The notes under the pieces were generated by a model that did no database searches, had not been told where the DNA came from, and was given only the letters and a program-made list of their open reading frames with translations. A stretch of DNA of 23,495 nt. Origin: Acidimicrobiaceae bacterium. Lineage in GTDB: Bacteria > Actinomycetota > Acidimicrobiia > Acidimicrobiales > UBA8592. The position numbers and the translations under genes are program-made. The stretch spans positions 1 to 23,495 of the forward strand of contig PAZD01000064.1 in assembly GCA_002715405.1 (NCBI GenBank), written 5' to 3'. Positions 8,140-14,654 of the stretch are shown here, one piece after another (position 1 is the first letter of the stretch; the number at the start of each line of letters is the position of its first letter).

Positions 8140-9557
8140 TTAATATCTCCCTGAAGTACATTCAAAGCAATGACTCTGTCGTTGAAAGGCTCGAGCTTAC
8201 CTAAGATTTCTTGCGTTGTTTCGTCACCTTTACCCGCAATGACCACAACTTCACCTGATTGTGACGATGTAATCGCTCTTATAATGGCAGATTTACGATC
8301 TACTTCAATAATCACTGCTTCAGGGTTTTTGAAACCTGTCATAGCCTGTTTGATAATCTTTTCTGGGTCTTCATTTCGAGGATTATCAGAAGTGATAATT
8401 ACTTGATCAGCAAAAGTTTCAGCTATATGTGCCATTTTCGGCCTTTTGCTACTATCTCGATTTCCACCGCAGCCAAAAACAATAGAAGTGCGCGCTTTGG
8501 AGTCGATACGCTGAACAGCCTTTAGGACATTTTCGATGCCTGCAGGTGTATGCGAGTAATCGACAATTATTGTCGGATTTTTCTCGCTACCTTCAAGAAC
8601 TTCGAATCTTCCTGGAACAGGTTTAGCAGCCTCTAATCCATTTATTATACCATCGTCTTCTATCCCAAAAAGCTGGCATGTCGAAGCTGCTAGGAGCGCA
8701 TTGTCAATGTTAAATCGGCCAGAGACTTGGAGTTCGATTTTCCTTCCGTTCCAGAGCAGTGTTGTTCCATCGAATCTTTCATCTATCACCTCAGCATTTT
8801 GGGGAGAAACTTCGACTGTTTCGATATCAATCAGATCAGCTAATCGTAAGCCGTAGGGGTCGTCAGTGTTTATTACTGCAGATTTGCAAAAATTGGGCGC
8901 AAATAATGAGCTTTTCGTTTCAAAATACTCTTCAATATCTGCGTGGTAATCTAAATGATCATGGCTGAGATTAGTGAAGACTCCAATGTCAAATTGAGTT
9001 CCGGTTGTTCGGTGTTGAGATAATGCGTGAGAAGAGACTTCCATCACTATCGATTTAACCCCTGCGTTAGCTAAAGTTCGGAATTTACTTTGTAGGTTAG
9101 GTGCTTCAGGAGTAGTCAAAGGCCCATCTAAGGTCCCGATGCTTTCAGAGGTCAATCCTGACGTCTTGAGAATTTGATTAATCAATTGTGTCGTCGTTGT
9201 TTTCCCGTTTGTTCCAGTAACGCCGATGATCTTTAGCTCCTTGGATGGAAAACCAAAGAAAGCACATGAGATGTATGCCATGGCCTCTCGGGTGTCTTCG
9301 ACAAGGATCTGAGTTAAGGGGATCTCAAGCTCTCTTTCGACAACAAGTGCTACCGCTCCTGCCTCTAGAGCCTTTTGTGCATATTCATGGCCGTCATGGA
9401 CATGGCCAGTTATGCAGAAATAGAGATCTCCGGCTACAACTTTCCTGCTATCGAAATTTAATCCTGTGATGTCAATATCTTGAGATTCGCCAAGAATTAC
9501 CAAACTCTTGGTAGGAGTGCATACTTCGTATTCTGCTATCAGTTCTGTCAACTTCAT
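8136..9557 (-). CDS. murE: UDP-MurNAc-L-Ala-D-Glu--meso-diaminopimelate ligase MurE
   Basis: MurE adds the third peptide residue to UDP-MurNAc-L-Ala-D-Glu. The 473-residue protein has an N-terminal UDP-binding domain (DSRKVVAGDLYFCITG), the ATP-binding VTGTNGKTTTT at 113-123, NLSHDHLDYH, and the carbamylated lysine region YFETKSSLF (K215). The substrate-selecting motif is DNPR at 391-394, which in this family signals meso-diaminopimelate rather than lysine, so A1gamma peptidoglycan is inferred. It is a single MurE and not a MurE-MurF fusion. Both ends are ATGA overlaps, with ftsI upstream and mraY downstream. Confidence 0.96.
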   Translation of the reverse strand: MKLTELIAEYEVCTPTKSLVILGESQDIDITGLNFDSRKVVAGDLYFCITGHVHDGHEYAQKALEAGAVALVVERELEIPLTQILVEDTREAMAYISCAFFGFPSKELKIIGVTGTNGKTTTTQLINQILKTSGLTSESIGTLDGPLTTPEAPNLQSKFRTLANAGVKSIVMEVSSHALSQHRTTGTQFDIGVFTNLSHDHLDYHADIEEYFETKSSLFAPNFCKSAVINTDDPYGLRLADLIDIETVEVSPQNAEVIDERFDGTTLLWNGRKIELQVSGRFNIDNALLAASTCQLFGIEDDGIINGLEAAKPVPGRFEVLEGSEKNPTIIVDYSHTPAGIENVLKAVQRIDSKARTSIVFGCGGNRDSSKRPKMAHIAETFADQVIITSDNPRNEDPEKIIKQAMTGFKNPEAVIIEVDRKSAIIRAITSSQSGEVVVIAGKGDETTQEILGKLEPFNDRVIALNVLQGDIK

Positions 9558-11404
9558 TGTGCTATCTCCGACGCTGTTTTGCCTAAAGTTATATCCCCCG
9601 CATCGCTTTGGCCTGCCGCCGAGTAAACAAGGCTAGAAGTAGGTGAGATTTTGTAATGACGTAATGCCCAACTTGCGAGCTCTCCGAATAACGGTGCTGC
9701 CGTTTCGCTGGCATAGAATTGACCGGCTGGCTCGTCAATAATTACGATCATTGAAAGCTGCGGTTGAGCTGAAGGGAAATAACCAACAACTGTTGACGCG
9801 TAATGGTATAAGCCCTCTTCATCTTCGTATGTCCCATTCGACTGTACTTTTCTGGCGGTTCCGGTTTTAGCAGCAACCTCATATCCGGGAACTCCAGCGA
9901 GTTTCGCCGTGCCCTTAGAAACGACTGCAGTTAACATTCGGGTTATTTCTCGACTAGTTTGCTCTTCGATTACTCTTCGGCTGGGATTTGATGTGACGTA
10001 TTCCCTTTCTCCGGAGCTATGTGTTATCGATTGGATTAGCTGTGGGGATACATATACGCCTCCATTTGCAAGCGTGTTGTATGCATTGAGCATTTGGATT
10101 GGCGTTACATCGATTCCTTGGCCCATTCCAGTCGTTGCAATCTCCACACCGGACCAGTTTTTAAGGTCTTTGAGACTCCCAGAAGCCTCATAAGGGAAAT
10201 CAAGGTCTGTCTTTCTATTGAACCCGAAATCAACTAAGTAACTGTGGAGTCTTTCTTTACCTAGATCAAGAGCCCATGTAATTGTTCCAGTGTTGGAGGA
10301 TCTAACAAGAATGTCTTCTACTGTCATTTCTTGAGTTCCATAAGCTAAACCCAATTCGGTGAATGTGCAGTCGTACTGGTCACCAACGCATTCTTCTTCG
10401 TCGTAGAGTTCAATCGCATCATCGATTTCCCTCGAAGTATCTGGGTGGGCCAACCCTTCGTTGACTACAGCAGCAAAGGTAACTGATTTCATTACTGATC
10501 CGGGTTCATATATCCATGTAACTGCCCTGTTATCAGAAGTTGTAACAATTTCGCCGTCTACGGTTTTGACCATAGAAGCCATTGCAAGAATTTCGCCAGT
10601 AGCAGGTTTTGATATAACGACCACTCCTCCACCAGCGTTCATTTCTTCTATCGCTGCACCCAACTCCAGCTCAACCTGGCTTTGCAGGGCTCGGTCTAGC
10701 GTTAAATACAGGTCTGCTCCTTGCGTGGCAGGTTCAATTTGTATTCTTCCGTTTGGTATTGTCCCCCCATACTGATTGCGCTCAGCAACTTCGAGCCCTG
10801 ACTTACCAGCTAAATACTCATCGTATTGAGCCTCCAGTCCAGAGATTCCTTGATTATCGACTCCAGCTTCCCCTATTGTTCCCCGAGCAAAGTAATCGCC
10901 TGCAGAGTAAAATCTTCTAGGTTGTTCATCTATATAAATGCCAACAAGATTCAGTTCTTCAATCGTTGTTCGCATTTCTAACGTCGCGTCTCGTTGGAGG
11001 TACGCAAATCTCGCTCCTTCTGTTTTAAGGTCAGCGAAAATATACTTTGATTTTCTATCAATGATGGGTGAAAGGAGCAGAGAGTATTCATATGCGAGAT
11101 CTCCAACTACTTGAGGGTCTGCATAAATGAATGGCTGGGGAAAAGACATTGCGAGTTGATCGCCATTTCGATCTAGGATCCGCCCCCTCTCACCTTCGAT
11201 AACACTCTCATACAGACGTTGATCGACCCCAAATTGAACACGTTTGTCAGATGTTAAAATTTGAATATAGAAAAGCCTCCAACCAAGGAAGCACGCACAA
11301 ATAATAAAGAAGGCGATGAGAACTACTAATCGCCAATTATTCTGCAGTGAGAAACTGTTGTTACTCATTTGCGCCACTGCCAATTTCTGAAATAGTGGCG
11401 ACAT
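9554..11404 (-). CDS. ftsI: Septal penicillin-binding protein FtsI (PBP3, class B transpeptidase)
   Basis: FtsI cross-links septal peptidoglycan and works with FtsW. The 616-residue form has one membrane anchor at about 24-46, a dimerisation or pedestal domain with GERGRILDRNG (71-81), and a transpeptidase domain with all three active-site motifs: SVMK (S303 nucleophile, in EPGSVMKS), SSN at 369-371 and KTGTA at 513-517. No PASTA domain follows. Two cysteines (339 and 346) lie in a loop between the first two motifs. The ATG at 11404 has GGAG 7 bases upstream and overlaps the ftsL-like gene by 44 bases. An alternative ATG at 11368 forms an 8-base overlap and gives 604 residues. The stop overlaps murE as ATGA. 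Confidence 0.95.
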   Translation of the reverse strand: MSPLFQKLAVAQMSNNSFSLQNNWRLVVLIAFFIICACFLGWRLFYIQILTSDKRVQFGVDQRLYESVIEGERGRILDRNGDQLAMSFPQPFIYADPQVVGDLAYEYSLLLSPIIDRKSKYIFADLKTEGARFAYLQRDATLEMRTTIEELNLVGIYIDEQPRRFYSAGDYFARGTIGEAGVDNQGISGLEAQYDEYLAGKSGLEVAERNQYGGTIPNGRIQIEPATQGADLYLTLDRALQSQVELELGAAIEEMNAGGGVVVISKPATGEILAMASMVKTVDGEIVTTSDNRAVTWIYEPGSVMKSVTFAAVVNEGLAHPDTSREIDDAIELYDEEECVGDQYDCTFTELGLAYGTQEMTVEDILVRSSNTGTITWALDLGKERLHSYLVDFGFNRKTDLDFPYEASGSLKDLKNWSGVEIATTGMGQGIDVTPIQMLNAYNTLANGGVYVSPQLIQSITHSSGEREYVTSNPSRRVIEEQTSREITRMLTAVVSKGTAKLAGVPGYEVAAKTGTARKVQSNGTYEDEEGLYHYASTVVGYFPSAQPQLSMIVIIDEPAGQFYASETAAPLFGELASWALRHYKISPTSSLVYSAAGQSDAGDITLGKTASEIAQ

Positions 11405-11813
11405 TCCAGTTCTCCGAAGGAAGAGAAGGGGAAGCGGTTAAGTACTTGATTGCCGATGGTTCAACCATTCCCAGCCCGTATAGGCCGTTTTCTTCATCGA
11501 GCAACTCTTCTGGGGATCCAAATGCAATTTGGTAAATTCTTGGAGCAGACTCAAGTTCTGAGATATTAAACCGAAGTGCACTGTTGATTTCACCTGCTTC
11601 ACTAATCATATTGATGGTTTTGTCGAGATTTCTTTGGTTATTTACGACTACAGCGCTAAATACAACTCTGACAAAAATTCCTAAAACGAAAAGAAGGACC
11701 ATACCTGTAAAAAAATTACGTAGCCATGGCCGCTGTTTCGTAAGAACTCGAAGACTGGGATTTTTTTCACCCTTCTTACGGTTACTTTCTAAAGCGTGAG
11801 GAGAAATTGCCAT
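11361..11813 (-). CDS. ftsL: FtsL-like bitopic division protein
   Basis: This is a 150-residue protein with a basic cytoplasmic N-terminus (about 34 residues), a single membrane helix at about 35-55, then a short helical stretch and a longer polar extracytoplasmic tail. FtsL sequences are poorly conserved, so the call rests on topology and on the invariant dcw position between rsmH and ftsI, where FtsL normally acts in the FtsQ-FtsL-FtsB complex. The ATG at 11813 shares its first base with the rsmH stop (TGATG) and has GGGAGG four bases upstream. A TTG directly before it is less likely. Coiled-coil heptads are not obvious beyond NQRNLDKTINMI. Confidence 0.72.
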   Translation of the reverse strand: MAISPHALESNRKKGEKNPSLRVLTKQRPWLRNFFTGMVLLFVLGIFVRVVFSAVVVNNQRNLDKTINMISEAGEINSALRFNISELESAPRIYQIAFGSPEELLDEENGLYGLGMVEPSAIKYLTASPSLPSENWNVATISEIGSGANE

Positions 11814-12826
11814 CAATCCTCCCGCATCTTTTCAAATGACCGGAGACGTGCTGACTTTGATCGGGGATTTTGGCTAATTTCATTTTGTGAAGGAGTCTGA
11901 CCGCCTCGGGCGAGAAGCCTAATTATTGCTTGCTCTTTTGGCTGGGGAAGATGTTTAGGTACTGTAGTGCTTAATCCAGCCGCAGCCCGGAGGGTCTTCT
12001 TTACGATTCTGTCTTCACCAGAATGATATGAGATTATTACACATCTACCTTCTTTTGCTAAACGATGGATTGTTTGCTTGATAGCGGACTCTAGTATTTC
12101 AATCTCTTTATTTACAGCGATTCTGATTGCTTGAAAGGTTCGCCGCGCCGGATGCCCGGGGAACTTCTTTGATGCCGCTGGGATTGCATCAATCACCACT
12201 TCGCTTAGTTCTGCGGTAGTGCTTAGAGGCCTTGCAGCAATTATCGCCCGTGCAATTTTTTTGTGAAATCTCTCATCACCATGTTCTCTCAGAATCCGAG
12301 ATAGCTCAGATAAGCTAGCGCTATTTACTATGTCCTCTGCTTTGGGCTCTGAAGTTGTATCCATACGCATATCTAGAGGCCCATTTGTGCGGAAGGAAAA
12401 TCCTCTTGATGGGGTATCTAGTTGATGTGAAGAGACGCCTAGGTCGAATAGGGCGCCAGACAGCTTATCTATTTTCAATTGGTCAAGAATTCGATCAATA
12501 TGATCGAAACGTTCGTGGACTAGATCAAATCGGCCATGAAATGAACTTAGAGTCTCACTTGCTGCGATTTGAGCTTGTGGATCTTGGTCGATACCCACGA
12601 GATGGATATCATCCCGATGTTCCAAAAATGCTTTTGAGTGTCCTGCTCCCCCCAAAGTAGCATCAAGAAAAACACCAGATGGAATGGGATCCAGTAGGTC
12701 GAGTACTTCTGCCAGCATGACTGGATGATGAGAATATTCAGCCGTATATGTACGGGTGATCCGGCAGCCGGATGAACCGACTGCCGGATCCAGGGGATAC
12801 CCGTTAGCTGAAGAACTTACTGTCAT
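11813..12826 (-). CDS. rsmH: 16S rRNA (cytosine-1402-N4)-methyltransferase RsmH (MraW)
   Basis: RsmH methylates N4 of C1402 in 16S rRNA with S-adenosylmethionine. Motifs present are SHHPVMLAEVLDLL, the SAM-binding FLDATLGGAGHSKAFLE, GALFDLGVSSHQLDTPSRGFSF, RMD, and the C-terminal RTFQAIRIAVNKE and ISYHSGEDRIVK. The frame stays open upstream to a TTG at 13003 (396 residues). I chose the ATG at 12826 (337 residues) because the upstream codons coincide with a strongly paired RNA element and show no family motif, and because no later ATG, GTG or TTG precedes the conserved HHPVM segment. No strong Shine-Dalgarno is visible. Actinobacterial RsmH proteins with longer N-termini exist, so the start is uncertain. 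Confidence 0.93.
   Translation of the reverse strand: MTVSSSANGYPLDPAVGSSGCRITRTYTAEYSHHPVMLAEVLDLLDPIPSGVFLDATLGGAGHSKAFLEHRDDIHLVGIDQDPQAQIAASETLSSFHGRFDLVHERFDHIDRILDQLKIDKLSGALFDLGVSSHQLDTPSRGFSFRTNGPLDMRMDTTSEPKAEDIVNSASLSELSRILREHGDERFHKKIARAIIAARPLSTTAELSEVVIDAIPAASKKFPGHPARRTFQAIRIAVNKEIEILESAIKQTIHRLAKEGRCVIISYHSGEDRIVKKTLRAAAGLSTTVPKHLPQPKEQAIIRLLARGGQTPSQNEISQNPRSKSARLRSFEKMRED
12752..12804 (-). other. Strong hairpin inside the 5' coding region of rsmH
   Basis: A perfect 10-base inverted repeat, GATCCGGCAG (12758-12767) and CTGCCGGATC (12781-12790), has three further pairs inside it around a 5-base loop. It is closed outside by ACGGGT (12752-12757) pairing with ACCCGT (12799-12804) across an 8-base one-sided bulge. 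It lies about 7 to 25 codons into the chosen rsmH frame, before the first conserved RsmH residues. It may be part of the leader regulation described for 12847-12966. Confidence 0.6.
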
Positions 12827-12846
12827 TCTTTTGAGGGCTTCTTTCT

Positions 12847-12966
12847 CGCTTATCGGCAGCCCCCCGGTAAATATGCGTCGTCGGGATTTCTCCCCGATCG
12901 GACTAGATGGCAAGCGGGCGGAGTAGAGGCTCGCATCCTTATAAACCGGAAGGCTGCCCATAAGCG
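12847..12966 (-). ncRNA. Structured RNA leader of rsmH, candidate mraW RNA motif
   Basis: The minus-strand transcript between mraZ and rsmH can fold into one long hairpin. Pairing arms in plus coordinates are 12847-12853 with 12960-12966 (7 pairs), a single G-G mismatch, 12855-12861 with 12952-12958 (7 pairs), two G-U wobbles (12862/12951, 12863/12950) and 12864-12868 with 12945-12949 (5 pairs). A further 5-pair helix follows, 12873-12877 with 12932-12936, and there is an inner hairpin TCGGG/CCCGA at 12881-12885 and 12893-12897. The element ends 20 bases before the rsmH ATG. It is known that actinobacteria carry a conserved mraW RNA motif upstream of this gene. I cannot check the consensus here, so membership is inferred from position. 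The function is probably control of dcw expression downstream of mraZ. Confidence 0.68.
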
Positions 12967-13028
12967 GGTATATGTGCCTAGTAGTAAGTGTTTTTCGTAT
13001 CAATCCTTCTTTCGTTTGTCTTTTAGCA

Positions 13029-13445
13029 TTAGAGCCACTGGCTTTCGTTGGGGTTTATTTCTGTTGTTTCTTCGATATTTCTCCATTCATCTGGAGTCCA
13101 TATTTCTGCGCGATTAATTACCCCGATTAGAATGACTTCTCGCTCTAGTCCAATCTGGTTTCGGAGCTTCGAGGGAACTGCGATCCGGCCCTGCCCATCG
13201 GCTCGAACTTCACTAATGCTCGCTGCCCATCTTCTTTGTGCGTGTGGGGATACTTCATTTTTTTGCACTTGTTCGATAAGTCGTTCTGTTGCCTTCCCGA
13301 TTTCTTCTTCGCTGTAAACCAGAAGACAAGGGTCGTTAGGAGACTTAGTTAAGAATGCTGCTCGGACTAGACGGCGGCGAAAAGTTGGTGGGAGTACTAA
13401 CCGTCCCTTTTCGTCAAGAAGTCTTTCGTGTTCATCTGTAAACAT
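13029..13445 (-). CDS. mraZ: Transcriptional regulator MraZ
   Basis: MraZ is a ring-forming DNA-binding protein that usually represses its own dcw operon. The 138-residue product contains the two tandem SpoVT/AbrB-like repeats of the family: DEKGRLVLPPTFRR (about 11-24) with the DxxxR signature, and DGQGRIAVPSKLRNQIGL in the second half. The frame extends upstream to 13565, but that part runs through operator-like repeats. MFTDEHERLLDEKGR at 13445 is the usual MraZ start, with GGGGA four bases before it. It is the first gene of the dcw cluster and is followed after about 200 bases by rsmH. Confidence 0.95.
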   Translation of the reverse strand: MFTDEHERLLDEKGRLVLPPTFRRRLVRAAFLTKSPNDPCLLVYSEEEIGKATERLIEQVQKNEVSPHAQRRWAASISEVRADGQGRIAVPSKLRNQIGLEREVILIGVINRAEIWTPDEWRNIEETTEINPNESQWL

Positions 13446-13520
13446 AATGTCCCCGGTCATTAACTGACTCGAGGTCCTAGACCTCAGAAAGTTAACGATA
13501 TTTGTGGGAGATCCCTTTCC

Positions 13521-13570
13521 CCCTATTTGACCCACTTTAACCCATTTCTCTCCATTTTCAACCATTTAGG
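13521..13570 (-). promoter_or_regulatory. Five tandem 10-base MraZ-type operator boxes
   Basis: Upstream of the mraZ start, five consecutive 10-base units (13561-13570, 13551-13560, 13541-13550, 13531-13540, 13521-13530) carry a minus-strand core close to AAATGGG or AAAGTGGG in the same phase. MraZ from Escherichia coli is known to bind TGGGN repeats spaced by 5 bases, that is every 10 bases, and MraZ proteins of mollicutes and Bacillus bind GTGG-type repeats. The spacing and core match, so these are probably the autoregulatory sites of the adjacent MraZ. The outer units are less exact (TGGT, AGGG). Confidence 0.75.
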
Positions 13571-13641
13571 CACAAAATAAGGGATAAGGGACGCACTTTA
13601 CTAACGGGGCTAGGTTTATTAGAAAATGGTTTGGAAGTGCG

Positions 13642-14313
13642 TTAGTTGTTTAGGACACGGAAGAATTCTTGTAACACTTCATCTTTTTCTAGTTGTACGG
13701 ATGTTCCTGAATTAGAAACGATTGCATGAAAATTCTCGATTGAGGAGATGTCAAATAATTCAATCCAATTATCTGGTCTCCATTCCAAGGCCAACGCGCA
13801 CTGGAACCGGACTCCTGCTCTGGTCCGTCTCTGCGAAAGGCCTAATACCTTTTTCTGGTCAATTAAGAGCTCACCTGGACCACGGCCAGCGAAACAAACG
13901 AGTTCGGCTATTTCAGTTTTTTCAAAGGGGGCATCGTGCAACTGAGAGTTGATTCCTAGTTGGCGCAAAGTTTTTTGCCAAAGCTTTCCAATCCAGTTAG
14001 CAGCTTCACGAATGTCGTCTATCCAGAATGCATGTCCTCTAGGGATAAAGAGATCCACCCAAAGTAAGGAGTAGGGGTCCACCAAAACTGCGCCGCCGCC
14101 ACTGGTTCGTCTGGCTATCCCAATGTTTTTCTGTTTGGCGTAGAGGTAATCTATACATCCATCATCCTGAGAGCTTCCTAAAACAAGACAAGAATCGGTT
14201 GGCGACATAATCCAAACTGATGGCTGGGACCAATTCGTTTCAGTACGTAAATGAAGAGATTGAACAACATCAGTCTTTGAGGATACGGACCATCCTATAA
14301 CGCCACTATTCAT
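13642..14313 (-). CDS. Lipoate-protein ligase A family protein (BPL/LplA fold)
   Basis: Members of this family attach lipoate or octanoate, through an acyl-AMP intermediate or by transfer, to lysine residues of dehydrogenase E2 subunits or glycine-cleavage H protein. The 223-residue product has the nucleotide-binding ARRTSGGGAVLVDP at 67-80 and a QKKVLGLSQRR segment in which K155 matches the conserved catalytic lysine. It lacks the extra C-terminal domain of the longer E. coli LplA. No lipoyl synthase or target protein is nearby, so the exact acyl donor is unknown. It lies between an 85-residue unknown protein (18 bases upstream) and mraZ (196 bases downstream). Confidence 0.82.
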   Translation of the reverse strand: MNSGVIGWSVSSKTDVVQSLHLRTETNWSQPSVWIMSPTDSCLVLGSSQDDGCIDYLYAKQKNIGIARRTSGGGAVLVDPYSLLWVDLFIPRGHAFWIDDIREAANWIGKLWQKTLRQLGINSQLHDAPFEKTEIAELVCFAGRGPGELLIDQKKVLGLSQRRTRAGVRFQCALALEWRPDNWIELFDISSIENFHAIVSNSGTSVQLEKDEVLQEFFRVLNN

Positions 14314-14331
14314 CTAGCGTCTCTGTCTTTC

Positions 14332-14589
14332 TCACCTTGCAGATGTCTTCCAGCCTCGGGACCATTTAAGGTAGGTGATCAGGTCTTTTTCTATATATTC
14401 GCCAGGGTCTTCGTTTCCATATGCGGTCAATAGACGAAATTGTAAGTATTCTTTGGACGGGATCGGCATAAATGGAAACGATTTGTACCAATTTTTTTTA
14501 CGTAGATGCCAGAGTTGTGTGACCGCTACCACCCATAAATGAGGACGGACCGCAATTTTCATTATTTCTTTGAAAAGTGAAACCTTCAT
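14332..14589 (-). CDS. Small conserved-looking protein of unknown function (85 aa)
   Basis: I do not know a function for this gene. The 85-residue protein is basic and aromatic-rich, with a hydrophobic N-terminal third (VRPHLWVVAVTQLW) and the patterned core FPFMPIPSKEYLQFRLLTAYG, ending in DLITYLKWSR. I recall similar short proteins with a PFLPLP...YLRFR...YG pattern as hypothetical proteins in other actinobacteria, but this was not searched. It is codirectional with its neighbours and 18 bases upstream of the lipoate ligase gene. An internal ATG at 14562 is an alternative start. Good strand agreement and lack of overlap support it being real. Confidence 0.68.
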   Translation of the reverse strand: MKVSLFKEIMKIAVRPHLWVVAVTQLWHLRKKNWYKSFPFMPIPSKEYLQFRLLTAYGNEDPGEYIEKDLITYLKWSRGWKTSAR

Positions 14590-14609
14590 ACAATCTTCAG
14601 AGTAGTCCT

Positions 14610-14618
14610 TTTATACCA
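14610..14618 (-). promoter_or_regulatory. Possible extended -10 element for the 85-residue gene
   Basis: On the minus strand TGG-TATAAA forms an extended -10 hexamer (TATAAA at 14610-14615), 20 bases before the ATG at 14589. No good -35 hexamer is visible, so this is a weak candidate for a promoter starting the 85-residue and lipoate-ligase genes. Confidence 0.3.
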
Positions 14619-14654
14619 ACTCATGTGGTGGACTGAGGTCTCTTTGTAACGCGG

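Noticed and set aside
8136..9557. MurE-MurF fusion that would explain the missing murF
   Set aside because: The product is 473 residues with a single ATP-binding GTNGKTT motif, the size of MurE alone.
12355..12660. 101-residue plus-strand open frame opposite rsmH
   Set aside because: Covers conserved RsmH motifs in antisense and has no independent support.
13446..13565. N-terminal extension of mraZ to 13565
   Set aside because: MraZ homology begins at 13445 and the extension would translate the operator-like repeats.
13591..13642. Inverted repeat ACGCACTT / AAGTGCGT near the end of the lipoate ligase gene as a terminator
   Set aside because: The 36-base loop and lack of a following T-run on the minus strand do not fit an intrinsic terminator.
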